Shown here piece by piece: positions 16,878 through 22,851 of a stretch of 24,156 nt of DNA (within the stretch, counting starts at the first letter, position 1; each line of letters begins with the position of its first letter). This stretch comes from Candidatus Dormiibacterota bacterium (lineage in GTDB: Bacteria > Chloroflexota > Dormibacteria > Dormibacterales > Dormibacteraceae). The stretch spans positions 2,121-26,276 of the forward strand of contig PLYD01000058.1 of NCBI GenBank assembly GCA_003151665.1. Reading direction: 5' to 3'. Position numbers and translations under genes: made by a program. The notes beneath the pieces are model-generated. The model did no database searches. It was not told the DNA's origin and saw only the letters and a list, made by a program, of their open reading frames with translations.

Positions 16878-17096
16878 ATGTGCCGGAGCATCAAGACGCT
16901 GCGCCATGCCGATGTCGTCGCCACTGACGAAGAGATCCGCGCCGCGGCGCGCCAGTTCGTGCGGAAGGTGAGTGGGTTCAGGGAGCCCACGGGCAAGCAC
17001 CAGGTGGCGTTCGAGGGAGCGGTCGACGAGATCGCGGTCGCGTCGCAGCGCCTTCTCGAAACGATCTCAGGAAACCTGGCCCGCCGCAACGCTTAA
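16878..17096 (+). CDS. DUF2277 family protein
   Basis: This 72-aa protein matches DUF2277 along its whole length: MCRSIKTLRHADVVATDEEIRAAARQ, FVRKVSGFREPTGKHQVAFEGAVDEI, and a final helical AVASQRLLETI. The family is short, common in actinobacteria and proteobacteria, and of unknown function. The conserved Cys at position 2 and the RKVSGF-type segment are present. The gene converges with the DNA glycosylase, with 16 bases between stops. The gap holds a 7-bp inverted repeat. Confidence 0.85.
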   Translation: MCRSIKTLRHADVVATDEEIRAAARQFVRKVSGFREPTGKHQVAFEGAVDEIAVASQRLLETISGNLARRNA

Positions 17097-17098
17097 CA

Positions 17099-17123
17099 GC
17101 CAGGTTTGCGGTTTAGACCTGGC
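17099..17123. terminator. Inverted repeat at convergent gene ends
   Basis: GCCAGGT (17099-17105) and ACCTGGC (17117-17123) are exact reverse complements around an 11-base loop that includes the stop codon of the minus-strand glycosylase. The position between convergent genes suggests a shared terminator. No T-run is present, so it may not act alone. Confidence 0.35.
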
Positions 17124-17940
17124 AGCCGCGGCAGAAGTTGAGCGGCTCTCGGTTTGAGCCGAGCTGGCTGATCCTATGCCCGCACCGCGGGCATGTCTTG
17201 CCTCCTTTCATATGGACGGCCATGAACGAGCGGTCCTGCTTGGACTCCTCGTATTTGGGGTTGGCTAGGATCGCCTCGACCGCCCGCGCCAGCACTTTCG
17301 GGATCGCCTCGAACAGCGCCTCCTCGTCCGCCGGCTTTAGCGACGCCCGACGGCGCAGTGGCAGCAGTCGAGCCTCGAACAGAATCTCGTCCGAATAGGC
17401 GTTGCCGATTCCAGCCAGAAATTCCTGGTTTCGCAGCAAGTCCTTCAGCTCATCCCGGAACCGCCGCAGCCGCTTACGGAAAACTTCGAGGCCCATCTCC
17501 CTTACAGAGTCGGCCTCGGGCCCGACCAGTGCCCAGCCCGGCACCTCCCGGTCCAGGTCGCTGACCCAGTAAATCCTGCCCATGTCCCGGAAGTCGAGGT
17601 AGCGCATCTCCTGCTTGCCCTCGATCCGGATCGTGAACACCTCTGTCGCGGGCACCGGTGTCGACCCATCGGCCATCTGGAACCGCCCGCCCAGCATCGG
17701 GTTGATCACCAGCCACCTCTCGGATCCGCCGGCGCCAAGCTCGGTGCCAAAAACAAGGTGTTTGCCCCGCCGGATGAGTGAGACGACGCGACGAGCGGGC
17801 AGCTCATTCGCAAAGTTGTCCACGGGGTACCGGAGCATGTGGGCCTTCTTCGGGTTGACGGTCGCTGCGGTTATCAGCTTTCCCTCGAGGCGTGGTGCGA
17901 GTCGGATTCGCAGCGCCTCCAACTCTGGCAACTCGGGCAT
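17113..17940 (-). CDS. Fpg/Nei-family DNA glycosylase
   Basis: This 275-aa protein is a base-excision repair glycosylase/AP lyase for oxidised bases. It begins MPELPELEALR, so the N-terminal catalytic Pro and the following Glu are present. The conserved Lys is in RRGKHLVF. The helix-two-turn-helix DNA-binding segment includes LAGIGNAYSDEILFEARL. The C-terminal zinc finger has Cys 250, 253, 270 and 273 (CPRCGHRISQ, NFCRGCQ). All key residues seen are intact. Whether it is Fpg (8-oxoguanine) or Nei-like (oxidised pyrimidines) cannot be decided from the sequence alone. A TATCTT six bases before the ATG suggests a leaderless promoter, with a 16-bp palindrome further upstream. Confidence 0.88.
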   Translation of the reverse strand: MPELPELEALRIRLAPRLEGKLITAATVNPKKAHMLRYPVDNFANELPARRVVSLIRRGKHLVFGTELGAGGSERWLVINPMLGGRFQMADGSTPVPATEVFTIRIEGKQEMRYLDFRDMGRIYWVSDLDREVPGWALVGPEADSVREMGLEVFRKRLRRFRDELKDLLRNQEFLAGIGNAYSDEILFEARLLPLRRRASLKPADEEALFEAIPKVLARAVEAILANPKYEESKQDRSFMAVHMKGGKTCPRCGHRISQLGSNREPLNFCRGCQV

Positions 17941-17946
17941 GGAGCC

Positions 17947-17952
17947 AAGATA
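17947..17952 (-). promoter_or_regulatory. Candidate -10 element (TATCTT) for the Fpg/Nei gene
   Basis: On the minus strand TATCTT ends six bases before the ATG of the glycosylase, with no Shine-Dalgarno between, again consistent with a leaderless message. Confidence 0.45.
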
Positions 17953-17974
17953 CGGCGCCTAAGCAGGCTCTTTT

Positions 17975-17990
17975 CGGCAGTCGACTGCCG
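17975..17990. repeat. Perfect 16-bp palindrome CGGCAGTCGACTGCCG
   Basis: The sequence is its own reverse complement. It sits between the end of the alpha/beta hydrolase gene and the start of the glycosylase, both on the minus strand, just upstream of the predicted glycosylase -35 position. It may be an operator for the glycosylase or a hairpin ending the hydrolase transcript. No T-run follows on the minus strand. Confidence 0.5.
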
Positions 17991-18001
17991 TCATCGGCCG
18001 A

Positions 18002-19489
18002 TCAGCTGGTACAGACGGTTCCATCCGCCGGCAGCGTCAGATTGACGAGGTAGAGGATCTCGGCAACCGAGGCGCAAACGCTCACCCCATAAGACCCGTG
18101 GCCGTTGCCATTGCGTGTCAGAAGGATCGAGCCGGCGATCTGCTTGTGTGCCGCGACCGCCCACGCGTAGGGGGTGGCCGGATCATTCGTCCCCCCGACC
18201 ATCAGGATCGGAGGCGCACCGTCGGCGGTCAATGGACCCGCCTGGCCGGTCGGCCGCGCCGGCCAGTACGCGCACGGAAGATTCGAGTATTGAAATGACG
18301 ATCCGAAGAAGGGCGCGGCCTGTGCGTAGGCAGACCCCAGCTTGTCGTAGGCGGAGATATCTGTCAGGGCCGGGTGGTCCAGGCAGTTGACAGCGTAATT
18401 GGCCTCGATCTCGTTGGCATAGGTGCCGTTGGCGTGGCGCATCAAGTACGAGTCGGCGAACTTCATGAGCAGGCTCCCGTTGCCCTTATCAGCCTGCGTG
18501 AGCCCCTGGTCGAGGTCGGGCCACAGGCCTTGGTCATACAGCTCGGCCGCAACTGCTGTCTGCGCCAGAGCGCGTGTAAGTGCCCGGTTGCCGACGGCAA
18601 GCGGGGTGGTATCCAGCCGCTGCATCAAAGCGTTGACCTTCGAGGTTGGGTCACCGGACTGCGCATATGCGCACCTTGGAGCTGCCGAAACGTGCGCGCT
18701 GCAATTGGACAGGAAGGCTTTGAGGTTCTGGTCAAAGCTGGCGGCCTGAGAGATGTTGAGGTCATCCGCCGAAAGCGATGGATCGAGAACAGCGTCGAGG
18801 ACCATCGCGCGGATGTGCGTGGGAAACAGGTGGGCATAGTGCTCGCCCAGATAGGTTCCGTAAGAGAATCCGAGGTAAGTGAGCTTGTCGTCGCCGAGGG
18901 CAGCACGCATCACGTCCATGTCCCTGGCAGCGCTGACGGTGTCGACGAACGGAAGGACTTTTCCGCTCAACTGTTCGCAGCCGGCGACAAAGTCTTTGTC
19001 GGCCTGGATTGCAGCTGCCTTCTCCTGTGGATCATCGAGCACACCGTCCAGGGCCACGAAGGTATCCATGTGCGGGCCGTCCAGGCAGCGCACGGGTGCG
19101 CTGCGCCCGATGCCCCTTGGGTCAAATCCGATCAGATCAAATGTCCGGTTGAGATAAGCCAGTGCGGGGGCGAAAGCCACGAGAAAATCGATTCCCGACG
19201 CACCCGGACCGCCTGGGTTTACAAGTAGCGAGCCGATGCGTTGGGACGGAACTGTGGCGGGCTTGCGGTTCAAGGCGATGTCGATGGTCCCTGCGCTCGG
19301 ATGTGCGTAATCGAGAGGGACCTGGACGGTGCCGCACTGGAAGCCACCGCCGCAGCTCGTCCATGCGATCTGGCCCGCTACCGGTGTTGGCACTGGCGAC
19401 GGAGTTGCAGTTGCGGTTGGACCGCCGCGCGAGCACGCGCTTATAGCGACGATGGAGGCAATGAGCAGTGCAACCGTTCGAGGACTCAC
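18002..19489 (-). CDS. Secreted lipoprotein alpha/beta hydrolase, TAP-like
   Basis: This is a 495-aa serine hydrolase or tripeptidyl aminopeptidase-like protein. I take the GTG at 19489 as start; a TTG three bases earlier is possible. A signal peptide ends in a lipobox AISAC, with the lipid-bearing Cys near residue 19, followed by a Ser/Thr/Pro-rich linker. The nucleophile elbow GFSYGT holds Ser near residue 209. The oxyanion segment is NPGGPGASG, and RGIGRSAP is typical. The C-terminal TAP-like domain has the acid in VGGTNDPATP and the His in NGNGHGSYG. Such enzymes remove N-terminal peptides or cleave esters outside the cell. TAGACT, six bases before the GTG, may be a leaderless -10. Confidence 0.87.
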   Translation of the reverse strand: MSPRTVALLIASIVAISACSRGGPTATATPSPVPTPVAGQIAWTSCGGGFQCGTVQVPLDYAHPSAGTIDIALNRKPATVPSQRIGSLLVNPGGPGASGIDFLVAFAPALAYLNRTFDLIGFDPRGIGRSAPVRCLDGPHMDTFVALDGVLDDPQEKAAAIQADKDFVAGCEQLSGKVLPFVDTVSAARDMDVMRAALGDDKLTYLGFSYGTYLGEHYAHLFPTHIRAMVLDAVLDPSLSADDLNISQAASFDQNLKAFLSNCSAHVSAAPRCAYAQSGDPTSKVNALMQRLDTTPLAVGNRALTRALAQTAVAAELYDQGLWPDLDQGLTQADKGNGSLLMKFADSYLMRHANGTYANEIEANYAVNCLDHPALTDISAYDKLGSAYAQAAPFFGSSFQYSNLPCAYWPARPTGQAGPLTADGAPPILMVGGTNDPATPYAWAVAAHKQIAGSILLTRNGNGHGSYGVSVCASVAEILYLVNLTLPADGTVCTS

Positions 19490-19495
19490 CAAACG

Positions 19496-19501
19496 AGTCT
19501 A
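19496..19501 (-). promoter_or_regulatory. Candidate -10 element (TAGACT) for the hydrolase
   Basis: On the minus strand TAGACT ends six bases before the GTG at 19489 and no Shine-Dalgarno is present. The -35 is not obvious. Confidence 0.4.
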
Positions 19502-19726
19502 TCGGGCGAGAGAGTTTAGCCTGCGGGCGTACTCACGAACTACGTCACGCCCCCGGGCTTGGCACGCACGGCGTCAGCGGCAAGCCCCACCTATCACGCA
19601 GCTGATTCACTCGCACGGCGGACTGGTGCAGCTTTGCTCGATCGAGTCGACCTGAATTGACCGCCGCCTGAATCGCCGACATTGCTTTGCCATAACTCCG
19701 ATCGGAGGCGCGTTACACCGACGACC
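19502..19726. other. Intergenic stretch between divergent genes
   Basis: About 225 bases lie between the hydrolase start and a small + strand open frame. A TTGACC at about 19658 resembles a -35 on the + strand, but no matching -10 is seen at a normal distance. No RNA gene or repeat was recognised. Confidence 0.4.
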
Positions 19727-19822
19727 ATGCCTGCACTCCGCCGGAATCTGACAGCGCTGATCCTCGTCGTGGCGATCGTCGCCGCCGTAATCCACGGGGT
19801 TGTCAAAATGGCTACGACATGA
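19727..19822 (+). CDS. Possible 31-aa single-span membrane peptide
   Basis: A short frame encodes a positively charged start (MPALRRNLT) and one hydrophobic stretch (ALILVVAIVAAVIHGVV), the shape of a small single-span membrane protein. Its TGA stop overlaps the ATG of the DinB-like gene (ATGA), a junction typical of real coupled genes. No Shine-Dalgarno is well placed. It is too short for family assignment and could be chance. Confidence 0.4.
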   Translation: MPALRRNLTALILVVAIVAAVIHGVVKMATT

Positions 19823-20375
19823 ATGCCGATGCCTTCCAACATTTCTTCGACAAACTTCAGCGAGAACCGCAGCACATGGGATGAATACATCGCTCTGCTC
19901 TCCGATGAACAGTTCACGCAGAACGAGAGCTACTCACATGGGTCGGTTCGAAACCAGATCGTGCACCTCATCAGCGTTGATGAAACGTGGTTCAGTGGAT
20001 TGCGCGGCGCCGAGATCCCGGACGCGCTCGATCCTGCGAGCTTCGAGGATCGGAACACCATTCGTAAGCAGTGGGACGCCGTTGAGCAGCGGATGCGCGA
20101 CTATCTGGCGGATCTAAGGGACGACATGCTCTTCGAAAAGCCATTCGCTGATGGGGAGGACAAGGACCTCATCCTGTGGCAGGTGCTGCTCCAGGTGGCC
20201 AATCACGGGCACCGACCACCGCGCGCAACTGCTCAGGCTGCTGAACGATCTGGGCGTCAAGACTGTCTCGCAGGACTACATCTTCTACGCGTACGACCAT
20301 CCGGTAGAAGCGCAAAAGGGGTCTCAACCCCCGCCTAGGAGCGCTCGATCGCTCCCGCGAGTACTGCGGCGTTAG
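19819..20375 (+). pseudogene. DinB-family protein, two frameshifts
   Basis: The translated parts match a DinB/YfiT-type four-helix protein: MNADAFQHFFD, then SENRSTWDEYIALLSDEQFTQ, YSHGSVRNQIVHLISVDETW, and GTDHRAQLLRLLNDLGVK with QDYIFYAYDHP. They lie in three frames. The first switch, near 19854-19857, fits one extra A in GACAAACTTC. The second, near 20208-20211, fits one extra G in CACGGGCACC. Both are in short homopolymers. Restored, it would be about 180 aa, a normal size, with metal-ligand-type His in the HLISVD and TDHRAQ segments. It is either a fresh pseudogene or holds two insertion errors. The start overlaps the 31-aa frame. Confidence 0.8.
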
Positions 20376-20500
20376 CTATCCCGGCGAGCACGTACCTGAT
20401 TGCTGCTGCCGCCGTTGAAACCTGGCCGTGAGTCAACCCCCCAGATCCCTGCAACAATGGCGAAAAGGATCAAGCCCGCGAGCACGAAGAACACTTCCAT
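20372..20500 (-). CDS. Small 42-aa membrane protein with WGVDSR motif
   Basis: This 42-aa frame begins MEVFFVLAGLILFAIVAG, one hydrophobic span, then IWGVDSRPGFNGG and a basic tail ending in RARRDS. Small proteins with a transmembrane helix followed by a W-G-x-D-S-R segment occur in actinobacteria, so I regard it as real, with unknown function. A well-placed promoter supports it: TGGACG (20531-20536) and TAAGCT (20508-20513) are 17 bases apart, and the -10 ends seven bases before the ATG with no Shine-Dalgarno. Its stop overlaps the 3' end of the DinB-like gene on the other strand. Confidence 0.6.
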   Translation of the reverse strand: MEVFFVLAGLILFAIVAGIWGVDSRPGFNGGSSNQVRARRDS

Positions 20501-20507
20501 TTGCTTG

Positions 20508-20536
20508 AGCTTAGTCCGGTCGCCGAGAAACGTCCA
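20508..20536 (-). promoter_or_regulatory. Candidate promoter TGGACG-N17-TAAGCT
   Basis: On the minus strand a -35-like TGGACG (four of six matches to TTGACA) and a -10 TAAGCT are separated by 17 bases. The -10 ends seven bases before the 42-aa gene, giving a leaderless arrangement. Confidence 0.5.
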
Positions 20537-21208
20537 GTGCGCTCCTGCAACTCTGACAAAGCCTTAGTCGGGAGCGGGAAGGGAGGGCTTGCCGGGCTGG
20601 TTACGTGTCTGATTCCTTGGGCCTGCCGCCGAATCCTGCACTGCCTGGGTAGAGGGGAATGGACGGTCCCAACTGTCAAGTGCGGGTACCCGCGCGGAGG
20701 TCGCGTAAAGGCGAGTCATGAGGCCTTTGGCTCGGGGCGTTGAACGGCGGTTGGCCTTTCGTCGCCGCCGTATGGCGCGTCGGCTTGGCGGCAATTGACA
20801 ACAGAACCATGGACGGCGCGAGGCGTAAAGCCTCACGCGTGAAGGGCGCGTGGATAGCCTTTTGCGGCGACCATCTTTGTCTCGCGTCGGTGGCTTGCCA
20901 ACCAGGTATGCCGCTCACTCCATAGCTGGAGCACCAACTAGATGAAGTTCCTGCACACATTTGAGACTCCCTTGATTGGGTGCCCGGCTTCAGCTGAGAA
21001 CCAGGCTTTGGAACTGCGGCGAGGAATGTGGCCGAACTCGGATCGAAAGCAATTCGTATTCACGGGGAACGGACTTTTATCGAGGACAAGTTGGTGCAGA
21101 GGCCGGCTCCGACTGATCGATGTATCGGTCTTGAAGCTGTGTCATATGTATCCAGGAATCTCAACTAGAGGATAAGCGCCACCGTGATTCCGAGGATCTT
21201 TCCCAAAC
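20537..21208. other. About 670-base stretch without a recognised gene
   Basis: Open frames here are short and resemble no family. Around 20940-21180 the base composition falls to roughly 50% G+C by eye, lower than the flanks. A 12-bp palindrome GCGGGTACCCGC lies near 20682-20693 and a small hairpin GAGGC-GTAAA-GCCTC near 20820-20835. No RNA gene or mobile element was seen. Confidence 0.4.
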
Positions 21209-21376
21209 TCAAGGCTTCGTCTGCTCGCGAGAGTGCTCGACATCGTAGGCGATGGCCTTGGCGGCCTCTTTGACCCTACCCATCTTCTGGCGGGCTTTGC
21301 CCTTGAGTTGAAGTCCCTTGTCGCCGGTGACCTTGCCCTTGATCTCCTCCGTCTTGCTTCGCACCTTATCTTTCAT
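21209..21376 (-). CDS. CsbD-like stress protein
   Basis: This 55-aa hydrophilic, Lys-rich protein begins MKDKVRSKTEEIKGKVTGDK and continues with LQLKGKARQKMGRVKEAAK, the pattern of CsbD-family proteins (two KxxEIKGKVTGDK-like repeats). CsbD members are abundant general-stress proteins of unknown mechanism, under sigma-B in Bacillus. A GAAGGAGA Shine-Dalgarno lies about eight bases before the ATG. No signal peptide is present, so it is cytoplasmic. The TGA stop is at 21209-21211. Confidence 0.85.
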   Translation of the reverse strand: MKDKVRSKTEEIKGKVTGDKGLQLKGKARQKMGRVKEAAKAIAYDVEHSREQTKP

Positions 21377-21740
21377 TTCCAATCTCCTTCATTTTCGCGG
21401 TGAGTAACGACCAAGCGGGGGGCGCGTCAGCAGTTCAAGGCGCGCGGGCCGATGCGCTTCAGACCCCTGAATCAGGAAGCGGTTCCAGTGAGAGCAGCAC
21501 ACGGATCAGCCGCAATCGAGTTCGCGGCCGCCACACGTGCCACCGTAGTGCGCAACGAATAGCGATTTCCGATCCTGCCGTTCTGACTCCCCGAATGCCA
21601 CCTGACCTTCGCATCGACATATGACCTCCTATCGCGACAATCCTGGGCCCGCGAGCGGCTTTCGTCGAGTGCCGCTGGTCCCACAGTAGGTGGGTAAAAA
21701 GACCTTTAGAGAGCAGGACTGAGGGCACTCTCACGTCGGT
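21377..21740. other. Region between CsbD-like and small membrane-protein genes
   Basis: This 364-base stretch holds no recognised family. It contains one weak minus-strand small frame, listed separately, and the upstream part of a candidate alternative-sigma promoter at its right end. Confidence 0.35.
21459..21614 (-). CDS. Possible 51-aa arginine-rich small ORF
   Basis: A minus-strand frame starts at 21614 with a strong Shine-Dalgarno AGGAGGT (21624-21630) nine bases upstream; an alternative ATG lies at 21620. It encodes a basic peptide (MRRSGGIRGVRTAG, then RPRTRLRLIRVLLSLEPL). I recognise no family, and base use does not look clearly coding. The Shine-Dalgarno is the only good evidence. 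Confidence 0.25.
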   Translation of the reverse strand: MRRSGGIRGVRTAGSEIAIRCALRWHVWRPRTRLRLIRVLLSLEPLPDSGV

Positions 21741-21764
21741 GTTTGCCTGGACTAAATTGGCTAC
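21741..21764 (+). promoter_or_regulatory. Candidate sigma-B-like promoter GTTTGC-N12-GGCTAC
   Basis: GTTTGC and GGCTAC, 12 bases apart, resemble the sigma-B/SigF consensus GTTTAA-N12-14-GGGTAT (four of six in each half). It would start transcription about 30 bases before the small membrane-protein gene at 21806, whose relatives are stress genes. The match is partial. Confidence 0.3.
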
Positions 21765-21805
21765 AGCCCCAGGCTCGCGAGGACCATTCCAAAGGAGGTG
21801 CTGAG

Positions 21806-21964
21806 ATGATCCACTTTTTGCTCGTGATCGCTGCCGTTCTCTTCGTGCTGTGGCTGCTGTTCCACGCCACTGGCGCCCTGGTCAACTTGATCTGGCTGGC
21901 AATCATCGTGCTGGTCGTGATCTGGCTGATCGGTTTCGTCCGCGGGCGCTCCAGGACCTCCTGA
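21806..21964 (+). CDS. Small hydrophobic membrane protein (lmo0937-like)
   Basis: This 52-aa protein has two transmembrane helices, HFLLVIAAVLFVLWLLF and LIWLAIIVLVVIWLIGF, joined by HATGALVN, with a basic tail VRGRSRTS. The layout matches the lmo0937-type small membrane proteins, whose genes are often stress-induced. The ATG at 21806 has an excellent Shine-Dalgarno (AGGAGGTG at 21793-21800) five bases upstream, the strongest in the window. An open frame further upstream adds no family sequence. A terminator-like hairpin follows at 21984. Confidence 0.8.
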   Translation: MIHFLLVIAAVLFVLWLLFHATGALVNLIWLAIIVLVVIWLIGFVRGRSRTS

Positions 21965-21983
21965 CCGCCTCAAGTTGAACTGA

Positions 21984-22005
21984 GGGGGCGCGTGTCGGCG
22001 CCCCC
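21984..22005 (+). terminator. GC-rich hairpin after small membrane-protein gene
   Basis: GGGGGCGC (21984-21991) pairs exactly with GCGCCCCC (21998-22005) around the loop GTGTCG. It lies 20 bases after the stop codon. Only CTT follows instead of a T-run, so termination is likely but not certain. Confidence 0.5.
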
Positions 22006-22049
22006 CTTGGCAGCGGGAAGGTAGGGTGTCAAACCCGGTCATCCCGGAG

Positions 22050-22071
22050 GATCAGCCGCTACTTGCTGATC
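22050..22071. repeat. 7-bp inverted repeat and a 21-bp-spaced direct repeat upstream of unknown gene
   Basis: GATCAGC (22050-22056) and GCTGATC (22065-22071) are exact inverted arms. Starting at 22069 and again at 22090, ATCGCGTA occurs twice, 21 bases apart, or two helical turns. Both lie in the 130 bases ahead of the gene at 22136 and may be regulator sites. Confidence 0.35.
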
Positions 22072-22135
22072 GCGTAGCCAGCCGGTCTAATCGCGTACGT
22101 TCGCATGCGGCGACCACGACCATAGGGAGAAGTGG

Positions 22136-22474
22136 ATGGATTTGATCAAGGGGACATCCTGCGAAGCCGCGATTGAAAAGGCGATGCTGCTAGCTCGCCA
22201 GATCCTGGCGGGGGAGGTCGACCCGTTTGACGGCGGTACCCAAATAGCCTGGCTTGGATCGGCAGATTGCTACGACTTTCTCAATGAAGTCGACGTGGTC
22301 GACGAGATGGGTGGGTTCTGGCAGATCGTCGACACCCTGGAGCACCGGCGGATTCTGGCGCTTCCAGGGCAGCCTGTTGAAGACACCCCCGCAGTCAGAG
22401 CCGAGATCGCCGAGGAGATCCGTCGGGCCGCGCGCACTCTGCTCGAGCAGTTCGGGCCGAAGACTGATTCCTAA
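22136..22474 (+). CDS. Uncharacterised 112-aa protein
   Basis: This is a soluble acidic protein with no signal peptide. It opens MDLIKGTSCEAAIEKAMLLA and has GEVDPFDGGTQIAWLGSAD, which may be a short structural or binding motif. A C-terminal helical stretch (AVRAEIAEEIRRAARTLLEQF) follows. An AGGGAG Shine-Dalgarno sits six bases before the ATG. Codon use looks like that of the real genes in this window. I do not recognise the family. Confidence 0.65.
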   Translation: MDLIKGTSCEAAIEKAMLLARQILAGEVDPFDGGTQIAWLGSADCYDFLNEVDVVDEMGGFWQIVDTLEHRRILALPGQPVEDTPAVRAEIAEEIRRAARTLLEQFGPKTDS

Positions 22475-22531
22475 GACACGATCGCGCCACCTACCGGTCG
22501 AGGCGGTCGTAACCGAGGCGGGGCGTGCCCG
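22475..22531. other. Gap before FN3 remnant
   Basis: The 57 bases after the unknown gene contain no start codon for the FN3 fragment that follows. Confidence 0.3.
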
Positions 22532-22760
22532 GCACGCGACAACGGAGGCAGCGCGATCACGGGCTACATCGTGACGCCATACCTCAATGGTCTGATCGCG
22601 GGCAACCCCGTTCGGTTCAGCCAGCGCACCACGCTCGTCGCCATCTTCAAGCTCAGCAACGGGTCGAGCTACACCTTCAACGTTGCCGCGATCAACTCTG
22701 TCGGAGCCGGGGCTGCATCAAGCCCGTCCAATCCGGTCGTGCCGAGTGCCTCTATGCATC

Positions 22761-22792
22761 CCCCGCCGGCCTCACCCCCCGCCGGCCTCACC
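22761..22792 (+). repeat. Tandem 16-bp duplication in proline-rich tail
   Basis: CCCCGCCGGCCTCACC occurs twice in direct succession (22761-22776 and 22777-22792), coding for a Pro/Ala-rich tail. Confidence 0.6.
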
Positions 22793-22805
22793 GCCCGCCG
22801 GGCGG
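22791..22805 (+). terminator. Short GC-rich hairpin after FN3 remnant
   Basis: CCGCCC and GGGCGG form a 6-bp stem with a 3-base loop, followed by GTTAA. It could be a weak terminator. Confidence 0.3.
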
Positions 22806-22851
22806 GTTAAAGTAGCGTGACTCAGGCTCAGATTGGATGTGGAGGTTCGCG

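Larger units (their letters stand above)
22532..22810 (+). pseudogene. Orphan fibronectin type III domain fragment
   Basis: The frame reads ARDNGGSAITGYIVTPYLNG, then LSNGSSYTFNVAAINSVGAGAASSPSN and a proline-rich tail. This is the C-terminal two thirds of an FN3 domain of the kind repeated in secreted actinobacterial or Chloroflexota proteins. The preceding strand (usually ATVSWTAP) is missing, and no start codon or signal peptide is present. I therefore call it a truncated gene remnant. It ends in a TAA just before the next promoter region. Confidence 0.6.

Noticed and set aside
20795..20835. TTGACA near 20795 as the -35 of a promoter
   Set aside because: No TANNNT -10 is found at 16-18 bases, and no recognised gene follows.
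21111..21130. Hairpin GACTGAT/ATCGGTC as a terminator
   Set aside because: It needs a G-U pair, has no T-run and follows no gene.
20942..21175. 77-aa frame starting MKFLHTFETP
   Set aside because: Lower GC, no family resemblance, no Shine-Dalgarno; probably a chance frame.
22761..22792. Tandem 16-bp repeat as a possible CRISPR or satellite array
   Set aside because: Only two copies, with no spacer, inside a proline-rich coding tail; a simple duplication.
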